From the NCBI GenBank assembly GCA_023014335.1, contig JAECYW010000008.1, positions 1,612,001-1,676,000 on the forward strand: DNA of 64,000 bases, written 5' to 3'. The position numbers and the translations under genes are program-made. The notes under the pieces are model-generated. The model did not search any database and was not told where the DNA came from. It saw only the letters and a program-made list of their open reading frames with translations. This DNA is from Galerina marginata (lineage: Eukaryota; Basidiomycota; Agaricomycetes; Agaricales; Galerinaceae). Positions 22,136 through 33,978 of the stretch are shown here, in pieces (the stretch's first letter is position 1; the number at the start of each line of letters is the position of its first letter).

Positions 22136-23871
22136 ATGGAAGATTCAAGCTTTGTCAATGCTCAAGATACCAGTGCCGTGGATCCGACTCGGAGTCGCCT
22201 GCAACATGAAATACTAGATCTCAAGATGGAAAACGAAGATCTCAAGGACGAAATCATAGATCTGAGGGTAAGTTACTTCGTCATCAGAGCCGTTCATATG
22301 CCCATTAATTACTAACTTTATAACCTTTGCAGCAAGAATTGGATGCCTGTAAAAACACTCTGCGCGAAATATCTGGTCTGCGAAAACCATTCTCGCAGCC
22401 GCCTTCCGAGGTCCTTCGCATGATCTTCGAACGCACAATACCTCCGCATTTTTTGCTCGACTCTTCTGCCTCATTTGGTCTTAATTCCTTGTTCTGTAAG
22501 GTCTTGAAACAGAAATTGTCGATTGTGACTGTCTGTCGGACGTGGTACAGTGTAGGCCTGCCATTTCTTTACGGAAATATCTCGATACGCCATGTCCACC
22601 AGCTGCTGGACCTCCTTCGAAGTCTAGTGAATTCAGCCACGGCATTGAACTTAAAGCAGATGATCAAAACGGTCGACATCTATTGTGTGGTTCCTAAATG
22701 GTATGGCCAGCAATTCGAGAAACAACTAAAGGTTCTCTTCGAACTCTGCCCTCGAATAAGCTCGTGTGCATTTAGATCACCATTTCGAGCCCTCCCCACA
22801 TCCCCACTTGCCGCTGTGGAACCGCAACTTACCAATCTCGTTTTAAATGGCGGCATCAAGCTCGCGATGCTCCAAGTCATTCTGCAATTGGTATCCCCTC
22901 ACGTCATATCCCTCTCATTTCATATTCCAGAACATGAGGAGACGTCGACATCTCCAACGGACCAGAATTTCCCGCATCTTGAAGACATATCCTTGTGGGT
23001 GACCAAACCAGCCGCTCGCATTCTGGGTGAACTCAGTTCAGTTTGGAAAATGCCTCACCTTAATAGCCTGACATTTCACCTCCAAAAACATGGCCAAGCA
23101 AACTACCCTACGGAGATCTTAAAACATTTCTGTGACGCTCATGGTGCAAGCCTGCGATACTTGCACATTGTTGACCTCACATTTCTGACCTGCTGTCGGC
23201 GCTCGAGCAACGGTTATGATATTTACATCCCAGACCTCTCAAAATCATGTCCCACCCTCGAACACATCGTTCTGTCCCCAATGATTGGTTTACCTATAGC
23301 GCACGAACACCTCAAGTGGGTAGATATTTGGGCACCGGCAGCGATTGGTTTCCGCCCGAAAAAGCTACGAAAGGAGATAAAAAATGCCGAATTACCTGCG
23401 CTTAAAGGAGTGCGAATTCTTCCATTTTATTTGCATGACGCATATTCATGCAATCTCCCAAAATTTATTCCGCCAAACTCTGTGTCGACTCCAGCGGATG
23501 CCTTTGAGTGTATGTTCTTAGGATTTGGTATACGGCACAACATCAAAGAAATATTGTACCTCCAGCCTCAATGGTCAGTCGATGGGACTTCAGAAGATAG
23601 CGAAAATAGCAGTGACTCGGACTCAGATGAAGATCAAGGCTCGGACGAAAGTTACGAGGAATCGACTGATGGTGGTGATTCAGTTGAAGAAACGGACAAT
23701 GACTCTGATAGAGAGTATGTGCCAAATACCCCGGACTCGGATAGTGACAGTGAATTTTCGGAAAGTGCAACAGATTGGGTATTAGGATCAGATGACAACC
23801 CTCTCGCAGATTCTGATGCTGAGATGGACGACCTGGAAACAGATTTTCCGTGGCTTGAAAATATTAGTTAG
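22136..23871 (+). CDS. F-box-like protein with acidic tail, copy 3
   Basis: Predicted join is 22136..22267, 22333..23871 (556 aa), with a 65-bp intron (donor GTAAGT, acceptor TTTGCAG). Copy 3 differs from the two copies at 2-6 kb by a heptad-type coiled coil at about residues 20-55 (LQHEILDLKMENEDLKDEI). The F-box-like segment starts at about residue 67 (PPSEVLRMIFERTIPPHF) and includes VCRTWYSVGLPFLYGN. The middle leucine-rich part aligns throughout with copies 1 and 2 (MIKTVDIYCVVP, DAFECMFLGFGIRH). The tail from about residue 460 is almost all Asp, Glu and Ser and ends LETDFPWLENIS. It is likely a ubiquitin-ligase adaptor or scaffold (inference). Confidence 0.86.
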
Positions 23872-24149
23872 TTCACTTTAGTAGTGCCAGCGCCATCCCT
23901 GGCGCATTGCTTTTTTTTCGTTTCTCCGACGACTTGGAGCCCTCCCAAAGCACTTTTTAGTACTTACCTAATGTGGACAAATTCATTCCAAAAAAGTAGT
24001 GTGGGAATAAACGCTTTCAAATTCAGCTTCCGATCCTTTTCGACAAGACACTACTGGGGGCTAATCAACTCACTGATCACGGCCTAGCCTAACGCAAAGC
24101 GCTAAGCATTGGCCTGCGCTCTACAAACCCGGGACTTGGATCTCAATTG

Positions 24150-24644
24150 GTATTTGAGAACAATTGTCCAGGTGTTTTGTGCAACCCGTTTACGCAACGT
24201 TTACGCGGCCGCCTCCCCTGGAGTCCAGAGGTGCTCCGCATAGCATTCGAACACGCCAAATTTCCGCACTTTCTGTTGGACTGTTCAATGCGTCATTTTG
24301 GACCGACTCCTAATCCTGCGGTAGAAGAAGTCAATCGCGAGTGCGAATCAGGCATGGTGCTCTTTCAACCTCTGGTCTACGAGAGTGTTGCTACACATTG
24401 CTTATTTCAGCTACTGGCCCTCTATCTACCTATCTATCTGGTCATCTTATCACCCCAACTTGGGATCGAAGGCATTCCTAGGGAGTGCTGGCGACAGATC
24501 AAACCACAGCTGCAGGCTTGTGCTCCTTTTCTTAGCCTACGTCATCCTCACGCGGAAACTCGGATATTCATCAATATTCAGCACTTGAAACGTCACTTCG
24601 CACACAGTCAGCATGCAGCCTGGATGCGTGTTTCTGTCCTTTAG
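24150..24644 (+). pseudogene. Decayed relic of the F-box-like family
   Basis: Lying 280 bp after copy 3, this frame keeps recognisable pieces of the family in order: SPEVLRIAFEHAKFPHFLLD (cf. PSEVLRMIFERTIPPHFLLD), then GMVLFQPLVYESVATHCLFQLLAL (cf. the LPLLYE..HIRRVYQLLWLL part). The conserved Cys-Arg-Thr-Trp-Tyr helix is degraded, the middle domain is short and unlike the others, and the acidic LETDF tail is missing. It has no N-terminal exon with a start codon. I read it as a truncated, decayed tandem copy; expression of a short protein is possible but unsupported. Confidence 0.65.
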
Positions 24645-26750
24645 TGTCCTTTAGTATGAACTCTACGCGCCGGCCCCAGCTAAGTTGGTACTAATAATAA
24701 CTGACGGTTCTTACCCAGACCCAAATACCAGCCAGCTTCAGGCGGCAAGGCTAAGCTACGAAAATGACGAAGACTCTCAGTTATAAAAGATCGCAAAGCT
24801 TTTAAGTATCCACGTCTCTTGAATCAAGAGAACATCGCACTGACATTCTCCTCTGACATTGGCACAGGGTACTTATATGTGAAAGTCTTTAACGCCTGTA
24901 TGCTTAAGCCAACAGTCAAAGGTGACGAAAGACTTTCAAGTGGCATATATGCTTAGATATCAGTGATATCAGTGTATCAGTCAGTGCCTTGACAGAACTT
25001 CTTCGTAACTTGATTTTGGTCTATTGACATGGCTTGTTTGATTTCATGGTCCTGACGGATACCCGCCCTAATTTCGTCCTGCGTGAGTACCTGATTATTA
25101 AACAGTACTAAATTAACTACTCTTCGACAATGAGGTAGGCGATCTACTTTTTACGTACAGGAAGACGATGCTCTAATTGCACGTTGGAGGTGTCAACTTC
25201 AACAACGTACAACCACATCATATCTTGGAACCAATAAAATGGGTCGTATGCTCTTACCGATTTCGTTATCCTCTGTACTGACGTGCTTACAGTAAGCTCT
25301 AGGGATATCTATTGGGCTATGACTCTCAGGCCTGTCCATGGCGACTGAAGAATACAGGCCCCGTATTCTTATTCTTAGTTGCTTGGGACGTACCATCCAA
25401 TATACGGACCTCGTTGGATGCAAGATCAAAGAGAAGATATACCTATCCGTTCCTGACGCGTTCATTGTCCATTGTTGGAAAAAAATTCTCTTGTATGCGG
25501 CCAAGCTATAATTGATTTCAGGTTGAGATGCTGGAATGATGCCTAGGTTCAAGAGCGTTAAGCTTGCCTGTTCCCAGGACTTTCGGTCGAACAATAAGTC
25601 AGCAAAAGTAAATGTCTTGTCTAGCCCTGAAATTTGGCAATGCGCTGAACACGACTTTCTCTTTTTCCTAGCTGGCTTGATGTCTCTCTGGACGTTGTGA
25701 CCGAGGACACACGTTGCAATCTATCCCTCTAACACCGGCCTTAGCGACCTGCTCTGCCGGCTTAATGTATCGGGGTCCACTTCTGCCCACTCCAGCTACA
25801 TGTGGTGCAAGTGCTGGACGGCGTTAGCTTTGAGAGCGGTCCATTCTACAATTCTACCAATTGACAGATAGAGGGATGTTGCAGATATCACGACGGAACT
25901 ACGGAGGCTAACGATGAAATTCATTTAGAACAAGAGGCACAACCCTGTGAACTGGATGCCTAGTGCGCTCCTGGGAGGCCTTTAATGTTGCGGAGAGGGA
26001 CATCCCTGCTGCTTAACTATCGTTCTCAAAATAGCAATCGAGGATACAATATTTCCGGTTTGAGGCCTATCGTTTCATTATTTTCATAAACAATCCCACA
26101 GGTCGGAGGTTTGACGGCAATCTCACTTTCGAGGTATTGTAGATCACACGTCCGACCGCAGCGCCGATCAACATGACTTTGAAAAGAATTTCAAATAAGG
26201 TGACCAAAAGGAAGTAAGTACTTTCAAGAATTGTCAAGTTGAATATATGAATTAAAAACGCGACACCAGCTGTGCAGCTGAACGATGGGCGGCCAGACTT
26301 GGCTTTCACACTTGAGTCATTTTTGTGATTCGGAATGTGTGGAATTTTCCCGAGCGTGACTGGCAGCAGCTCCCACCCAGTACCGTTTCTTTGTCAGGCG
26401 AGTGAACATCAGAGTCTATCTTTGGTTACCTCGTGTCATTGTACAGCCAAGTCAAGACTGATTGTGATTAAAGTGCTATAATTGCTAAGGATAGGTAAGG
26501 TCTTCTTGATGTCTTGATGGATTTATGTTAACTGCCAAATTGCAGACACCGCGCATCTACTACGCCTAGCATCACGAGGAGAGGGGCGCCGAAAGTCCAG
26601 CAAATCACCATTTTAGAAACTATATCACCCGCGGACTCTCCCCACTACCTTGATCCCGACCTGATCAGACCCTTTCTTTATTTCTTGGACTTTTCGCTGC
26701 CAATCGTCTCCGCAGAGTCGACTGGGGGTTGAAACTTTGAGGTCTTGGCC
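24645..26750. other. Long gene-poor stretch
   Basis: About 2.1 kb with no supported gene. Frames such as the minus frame at 25199-25594 have no motif or credible splice context. The end of this interval is the promoter of the membrane protein at 26751. Confidence 0.4.
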
Positions 26751-27976
26751 ATGGACTTATCCCCCGATCCCGCCCACGGAAACCAAGCCTCATTCGATGG
26801 GTTGATGTTGTCGTCCTTGACTTACGGTGAGAATTTTCGACTCATCATCAACCAGCAATCTAACGACGATGACCAGGCGCAATGGTGATGCTTTACATCC
26901 AAGTCACCCAGGTGCTCGTGCGCCGTCCAAAGCGCGGGCGCATGTTCTGGCTTATTGTTCTCTATTCGACTTCACTCTTTCCACTAACAACAATCGCTTT
27001 CGTCGGGAAATTCAAATTTGTGGAAAACATGTATGTCTTCCACAGTGACTGGCTGGGTGGTACCAGGCAATATATGCTTCAACATTCCGGGGAATGGCCG
27101 AATGTCATGAGCCAGATAGCGTATGTTTTGACATTTAAAGAAATATCGAAGATATCTCAAATTTCGCAGTACAACATTGGTGCCTTGGATTGGAGACGTA
27201 TTAGTGGTGTGCATTGCTTTTGACGTTAAAAACGAATGGGTGCTGACCAAGGTCCAGCTTTACCGACTAATGGTCGTTTGGAACGGTAAATGGATCCTTC
27301 TCGTTTTTCCAGGTACAATCTACCTAGCTCGTGTCGGTGAGTTCAACATACCTCCTCGATTTCTGTGTTTAAGTCCAATATTTTTCAGCCATGTCAATCC
27401 CGGTCCTCATTTCTCAAATTCGAAATGTTCCCGAACCTCACGCGAATGCGTATGGCCACGTGTACTACATCCTTTGTGTTGTTCTCAACCTTACGGCGAC
27501 ATTGCTGATCTCTCTTCGGCTCTTCATGATGCGGCATAAGGCAGAAAGAGTCCTGGGTAGCCTCCAAGCCTCGCTATATAATTCATCGATCACGATGTTC
27601 GTGGAAAGCGGGGCGCTTTTCACTTGCTGGGGCCTTACATATCTCATTATGCGGATACGAGGTAGCTGGGCTCAAGACATTTTCCTCCAGCCTTACTCTT
27701 ATGTAATTGTGAGTATCGTTTAATTTTATGGGTCGAACATAGCCTCACCCTTGATTATTCCAGGCTCTGACAAGAATGCTCATCATCCTTCGAATGGCAC
27801 AGGACCGTGCATGGTCGAGGGAGATCATCACAGCTGCTGATGCCGGTGTACTCGACTGGGAAGTATCTTCGATGAACAGCCTGTCTATAAATATTGTCAA
27901 GCCGCCTGGGGGGTCGGAACAAAAGCTCCCAAGGAAATTCACGGAGGATTCGCTAACTTCGAGGAGTACTGAGTAA
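26751..27976 (+). CDS. Multi-pass membrane protein of basidiomycete type
   Basis: Predicted join is 26751..26826, 26877..27120, 27170..27206, 27252..27336, 27389..27708, 27764..27976 (324 aa). Introns are 45-55 bp and in consistent phases. About seven hydrophobic segments are visible: SSLTYGAMVMLYIQV, MFWLIVLYSTSLFPLTTIAF, a segment around TTLVPWIGDVLVV, YRLMVVWNGKWILLVFPG, AYGHVYYILCVVLNLTATLL, SITMFVESGALFTCWGL and the IFLQPYSYVIALTRMLIILRM part. A polar cytosolic tail follows. The Trp-Asn after the fourth span and the following pattern are typical of a large, uncharacterised Agaricomycete 7-TM family. No function is known; receptor-like roles are speculation. Confidence 0.82.
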
Positions 27977-29015
27977 CACGCCATATGTATTTCAAGAGGT
28001 CAAATACTGTTCGACCTTTGACAATTACAAACTACACACTTATATTAATCGGCCTTTAGTTGTACATCCATTCCATGGAAGATTCAATAAATTCCTAAGA
28101 AAACTTGCTTTCTCGACACACTTAGAAATGATCCTTGTTATGTTGACACTTGCTAAGTAGGTTTTTCGGCAACACTGGGTGTTTACAGAATTTTTTATTT
28201 TACTCCTCTAAATGTGAACTCTCACCGTCGCCGTACCTCTCCCGACGACATGAGTATAAGGTGACCGTCATGTCTGGTTTCCATTACCGCTTTGAAAGCT
28301 TTACGGTTCCTCTAGAGACGCTGGTCATATAGTCCTAGTCCAGTATATGGTCGCAACATGCTTTTCTTTAGTATAGAATATCCTGATTCCATACAGTAGC
28401 CCATTGTTTTTCAACACCATCTTCGAACGGGATTCAGTTTTACCTCCGTTAGCCTCTCAGGACGGGGATCAGCGAATATCCAATTGCACAGCTGGCCGAG
28501 GAAACTCTGGAATGTAACCCGCTTGCACTAGCCCCTCCGTCGTAGGCCTGGAGTGGTCTCAAAGATGGTAGGCATTTCCCAAATAGGCAGGTGTATGCCT
28601 TATTTCGGAAATCTACTTTGATCCACTTGTTGGTGCTCCCTCTCTAGCATGTTCATTTGCAGGGCAATATTCAAATCCTGATTGAGATTTTAGCTTCTCA
28701 GCGAATTGGACGAAAGATTGTTTTCAAGATGTTTCAATTGGAATTCTTTTGTCCATGGGGTCAGGCTTTGGCAGTGTCAGTTCCTATGGCATACCGGAAT
28801 GACACCTCCGGCCATAATAGCCACGCAGCAGTTTACCGAGGTCGAAGTCCATGTCAGGATTCAAAGATAAATAGTATTCGCATCCAGTAGGCTGTTAGTA
28901 TTACCTATTGTAAAAATAACCAATAGAGGTATCGAAATCTAGTCCGGGCAACACATAAGCTGAATGAGTGAAATTGGGTAGAAACCAACAAACATTGTCC
29001 ATTCCACGTCCACTC
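27977..29015. other. Intergenic region
   Basis: About 1 kb between convergent genes. AT-rich, with no supported gene or repeat. Confidence 0.4.
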
Positions 29016-30630
29016 CTAATCCCAATCGTCATCATCATCCTCGTCGTCGTCGTCGCTATCGCCTAGCCGCTTGTTCCTTTCTAATAACGCCGCCGCAAGT
29101 GCAGATGTTAGGTCACCACCGCCTGCTGCTGCACCTGCGGCGGCGCCAGCAGCAGCAACGCCGACCGAATCTGGTGGGGGAGACGCCACACGGCTTGGCT
29201 GGGCGTTTGGATCCGTCTTCCGCAATGAGTGAATGCCCTTCCCTTGTATTGAGGACAATAAGTCACCCCGACCAGGTTGAGGAGGAGGGAGGACAGATTT
29301 AATGGAGGGAGGAACTTCGCCAGAGGGTGCTGGAGGTGGTGGCGGAGGTGGAGGTGGGGGTGGTGGGCCACCACTGCCTGGCGGAGGCGGCGGCGGCGGT
29401 GGAGGTGGAGGTGGAGGCGGTGCTCCTGAATCATTCGCTTGTGTGAGAGGCTGTTGGACCGCTCTTGTGGGCGGCGGCGGAGGCCTAGATGGCCCGGTCG
29501 ACGGACGAGGTGGTGGTGGTGGTGGTGGAGCGCCATTGGCTACTTGAGGAGGTGGGGGCCTAACAGGAGGAGGAGGAGGAGCATTCGCCTGTGGAGGAGC
29601 AGGCCGTCGAGGTGGAGGCGGAGGAGAAACATTATCTTCTGCATGGACAGTACCCCGAGATGGCGGTTGTGGTCGAGCAGGCGGTGCAGGTGGTGCAGAG
29701 GGTCGAGATGGCGGCGGTGGCGGCCCAATCTGAGACCGGGCGGGTGGCGGCGGTGGAGCTTGCGGCGTAGTAGAGATATGAGATGACGCACTTCCATTGG
29801 CAACATGGCGTCTTGCTGGAGGCGGTGGGGGCTTGGACTTTTTTGGTTCTTTGGAAGCAGGCGCCGCGGCCTGTGGTTCTGGGAAGTCGCGGACGAACTT
29901 CTTGATGTACTCCATTTCACGAGCAACGACGTCCTTCCCTACGGTGCTCTCCAAGTTTCCAAGGAGAGCCGTCCACGAGGGGTCTACGCCTTTTGATGTG
30001 AACCCTGAATCTGCGTCGTAGCCCATATGGGCAACATGAATGAAAGAGCCAGACTGAGGACCAGAGATCATAGACTTGTCAATTCTGCCACCCTTTGATG
30101 CCTTCTTCGGTTTCTCTGATTTGTGTTTCGCTGAAGTGGTTGTGAGACCCAGAATTTTACTTGAACAGACAAGAGACTCACAAGCTTTAGTGGCCTTCCT
30201 ATTCTTAGTCTTTTTCCAAAAGACTTTTGCTTCGGCTTCGTCTGCAAAAACAAAACCGATCATGCATTTCTAAAGAAACTGAGTTAACAACAAATGGTGC
30301 CACAGGGAAGCCACGTACATCACCCGCAAATGAAAGGAAGAAGTTCCTGTCTTGATGAAGCTCCAAGCCTTCGTACAACTCATGATCCCAAATAACACCT
30401 CGCGTGCCGTCCAGATCGACCATCTTGAAGTGGTGTTTGTTGCCGCTGCTGCCGGTTTCATTTGACAACACAAGGGCGCCTTGAAGACCTGCGTACGACC
30501 ATTTGTTGGGCTGCGGATAGGCGTAGTAGATTCTGCCCAATGCAGCGAAGTGAATCTTGTTTGAAGACACAGGGATGGCACTTTTGACTTTCGTTTTCTC
30601 GTCAGCATCGAGCGTCGTCTGAGAGGGCAT
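29016..30630 (-). CDS. LAS17: WASP/Las17 Arp2/3 activator
   Basis: Predicted join on the minus strand is 30630..30319, 30269..30182, 30130..29016 (504 aa). A WH1/EVH1 domain fills about residues 1-125 (HFAALGRIYYAYP, FFLSFAGDKCMIGFVFADE). A basic stretch and a CRIB-like motif follow (GGRIDKSMIS, HVAHMGYDADSGF). A long Pro-rich region holds many PPPPPP runs that can bind profilin and SH3 proteins. A WH2 motif for actin (GRGDLLSSIQGKGIHSLRK) and a central/acidic Arp2/3-binding end (ALAAALLERNKRLGDS, then Asp/Glu ending DDDWD) complete the protein. It promotes branched actin at cortical patches. The second intron is 51 bp, in frame and without stops, so an unspliced reading also stays open; the spliced form fits the family better. 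Confidence 0.93.
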
Positions 30631-31707
30631 TTAAAGAGCTGCGCGATATCGAATACTTAGAGGTTGGTGGTCACAAGAAAGGAGCGTAAATGACTGTAGC
30701 CCACTGTCCGCTGCGGTGATGACAGTGGACGCCTTTGTCACATGTCACAGGAATAGTCACAGGTACAGGTACGGCTACCTTAATCTTATCTGATAATCTG
30801 CCTTCAGTGCCCTGTAATAAATCTGCCTGCAAGGTTAATGTACTCCCTCCTCGAGTAGTCTCCTGTAGTCAGCGTAGTCGGACCATATTCGGTGTCTTTT
30901 GATGGGTGCACTCCTTGATTGGCGCTGAGTGAGTTTGCAGTGGGCGCCTAAAGGTGCATCTGAACAAGTACTTGACAAGTACTAAATTCTAGAGCTTGAA
31001 TTGAGCAGGACATTTTTCCAAGGCGAGCCTGCCTAGATATACAAGTTTTAGACTGGAAAGACGTGACAGATTGTTTTCATGAAAAAGAAAACCTAAACCA
31101 AACCTAAACTTGAATTCGAACTTATCCAACTTGAATACGGACCTTAGAAGACCTACAGGGAAATAATATAAACACCTTTTTCCGAAGAAGCCTACCCTTA
31201 TCTATGTAAGGCATCGGGCTCGGGCGCAGGTTCAGCAGATCTACATAGTCGATTGGCGTCCAAGTTCGAACTCATGACCAGGGCAGATAGCGGCAGTACA
31301 CGTCCAGTCACTCCACCACAACATTCAATAATGTCGTCACGTTGCGGTTCCTGACCTTTGAGTTGAGCATACTCAGTAAATGAATGAAGGAAACACGCCC
31401 CTCTTCGTGGGATGCTATTGAAACCTAAAAAGGCATGAACAATGTTTGTTCTTCAAAACTTTCTCGGTATTTCACTAGCTTGGCACAATAAAAGCATCAA
31501 GATATGCCTCAAGGTAAACGGCGAGGTACCCAAGTACTGGAGCGAAACTGAAAGCGAAATATGTTTTCATTTCCACTCAATTGGATCAGGAACCAATTGC
31601 AATCAACTTGCACCAAAAAAAAACGCACTGGGATTTCAAGTTCATTACGAGGCTGAGAAAAACATGGGATTCATATGCAATACGACGGTTGGTGGGAGCC
31701 CGAACCT
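30631..31707. other. Intergenic region with possible SINE
   Basis: No protein-coding gene seen. A tRNA-like Pol III promoter pair on the minus strand near 31262-31318 is listed separately. The first 200 bp are probably the LAS17 promoter. Confidence 0.4.
31256..31325 (-). other. Possible tRNA-derived SINE or tRNA relic
   Basis: On the minus strand a box-A-like TGGTGGAGTGACTGG (complement of 31304-31318) is followed about 30 bp later by a box-B-like GAGTTCGAACTT (complement of 31262-31273). Spacing and order match internal RNA polymerase III promoters of tRNA genes and tRNA-derived SINEs. The sequence does not fold into an obvious complete cloverleaf, so a working tRNA gene is unlikely. Confidence 0.35.
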
Positions 31708-33978
31708 TTAGAAAGCAGCCTGAGCAGCGGCTCTCTCAGCGATGGAGCCACGAGGTTCCCAGGCCTTAATGTGGTCGTGAGGTGACTTCATTGTGCCTTC
31801 AGGCGCACCCCAAGCCCCACCGCCAGGCGTTTCGATCACTAAACGATCGCCTTTTCCCATCCACACAGTAGCTTTGCCACCGATGTTAATGTCTCGCGTG
31901 CGAAGGTCGCTCTCCTCGTCAAAGTCGCCATCTTCCTTTCGACATTTTTTGATCCAAGTATTGCGACCCAGTGCGCCAGGACCTCCACCTTCCAAGCCAT
32001 AGGGTTGGCGTGTACGTCGCTGCGTATCAAGAATCGATAAGATTGAAGGAAACGAGAAATAAATAGCTACGCACCTCGGACAAAATGGATACCTGCATCG
32101 GTTCCAAGAATTCTATGGCACGAACGACTCCCTCGCCACCATGCCACTTCCCAACACCACCAGAGTCAGAGCGAAGGCCGAACTCGTGAAGCATGACGGG
32201 GTATCTTCGTTCTAATATCTCTACGTCACCGATACGGGTATTCGTAATATGCGTATGGACTCCGTCTGTCCCATGCCAGCCAGGGCCAGCACCAGATCCA
32301 CCTGCGATAGTCTATTTGATGCATGAGCGGCCATGAGACAGAAAAAGCCTAAAAGATGAGATACCTCGTAATAACCCCAACCAGCGATGCTGTTTCCGTT
32401 TTTATCTTTGCCGCCGGCTCCGAATGTCAAGTTGCTTATGGTCTTATCAGATAAGGACCCAATATAATTCGGTTTCTAGTGCTTACTTTGTACATCCTTG
32501 GCTCGCAGCGGCAGCGTGGAAGGCTTTAAGAACCACGTCTACAATGCGTTGGGAGGTCAAGACATTTCCTCCACAGACCGCAGCAGTGCGAGACGGTGCC
32601 AAGAGAGATTTTTGGGGTATTTTTACTGAAATAGAATTTAGTTTGAAAAAGGAGGACGGCGTCGCATTTCGGATACTTACTGTCAAGTGGAACGAGACAT
32701 CCAGCGTTTAGCGGAATGTCAAGGTCAAGCATAGCACGCATGCAATATATCACAGCGGAGTGGACCACAGAGATGGGTGAATTAAGGTTACCACGGACTT
32801 CACATCCTGTTCCTTCAAAGTCCAATACCGCAGACCCTTTCACTTCGTCAATTTCGACCTTGAGTTGGATCTGGGAAAATAATCTGAATATAGTCTCTTA
32901 GAAGCCCAGAAGCACCGATACACCCACAGGAGAACCATCGTCAAGGTAGTCAATCGCCGTGAGGACATTGGTGCCGGCACGCTTCGCAACATCTTTTAAT
33001 AAGTTACGGACGGACATTTCAGCGTTATTTCGGATGTGGTACATGTATTCCTGCACAATGTCGAGCCCATAATCGTCAACAACTGTTACAAACGTGAGCG
33101 CTGATCGTCATTCAAAAGTAAGGGAAAATTCTCACTTGCGTGGATGAGTTGAATGCCTTTATGATTCGCCGCTACTTGCTAAAGTGGAAAAAGTAAGTAT
33201 AGAGAGGGCGGCATGACAAACAGACCCCGAGTCCTTACAGCTTTAAGATCGCTTTCGACATCTCGAATGTTACGGCACCCCGAGCTTCCAGGGTATTGAC
33301 TCGGCTTGTTGACCATGTAATCGACCAAACCCTCTCGATCAAAGACTCCTCCATTGACTATCTTGAAGCTGACAATTTCGGCCCCTTCTTCAAATATGTT
33401 GACAGACGTGGGTGGCATTGACCCGGGTAGAATTCCACCTATATCTGCATGATGCCCTCGTGATGCAGTGAAAAAAATGATCTCCTTCGTTTTAGAGTCG
33501 AAAACTGGCGTGATGATGGTTATATCTGGCAAGTGGCTAAAATCGCAGTCAATTGAAACAGACTTCGTCTGGATGTGGACTAAATATCACATACGATCCA
33601 CCTGCATGAGGAGAGTTCGTCATCAGAACGTCGCCTTCCTTGAGTGTGTCTCCGTAAAGGTTCATTTGATATTTTACAGCACTTGTCAGAAGTTTTTAGA
33701 TCATAGCAGACAGGGGTTGTACAGAAACAGACCTACAAGCTCATAGAACCTAGGTGTATGGGAATGAATGGTGCATTTGCGACCAAATCCCCGTCTGGGG
33801 CGAAAAGAGCACAGGAGAAGTCTAGACGCTCCTTGATGTTTGTGCTGATCGAAGTCTGCTGCAATGAGCGACCCATTGCTTCCGCCACGCTCATAAAACG
33901 ATTCGCGAAGAGGGTAAGCAGAATTGGATCTGGGCCATTGCTGGGAGTCTTGATTCTGGAGCCAGATGCTTCAGACAT
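31708..33978 (-). CDS. Hydantoinase B/5-oxoprolinase C-terminal-half protein
   Basis: Predicted join on the minus strand is 33978..33737, 33681..33595, 33536..33239, 33178..33136, 33082..32928, 32870..32681, 32625..32487, 32434..32365, 32311..32075, 32019..31708 (590 aa). It is collinear with the HyuB half of ATP-dependent 5-oxoprolinase: [76 protein letters not shown] and ETPGGGAWG. Fungal 5-oxoprolinase is normally a fusion of about 1,280 residues with HyuA first. No HyuA sequence precedes the start, and the upstream DNA soon belongs to a divergent gene. It may be a stand-alone subunit or the remnant of a truncated gene. Intact splicing over ten exons argues against a dead gene. Confidence 0.88.

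Noticed and set aside
25199..25594. Minus-strand 131-codon frame
   Set aside because: No domain or splice sites; codon use differs from real genes of the window.
27465..27647. Antisense frame across the multi-pass membrane protein
   Set aside because: Mirror of a supported exon with no independent evidence.
29302..29547. Gly-rich plus-strand frame (runs of nine or more Gly)
   Set aside because: It is the antisense of the poly-proline region of the WASP/Las17 gene; the composition is a by-product of CCN codons.
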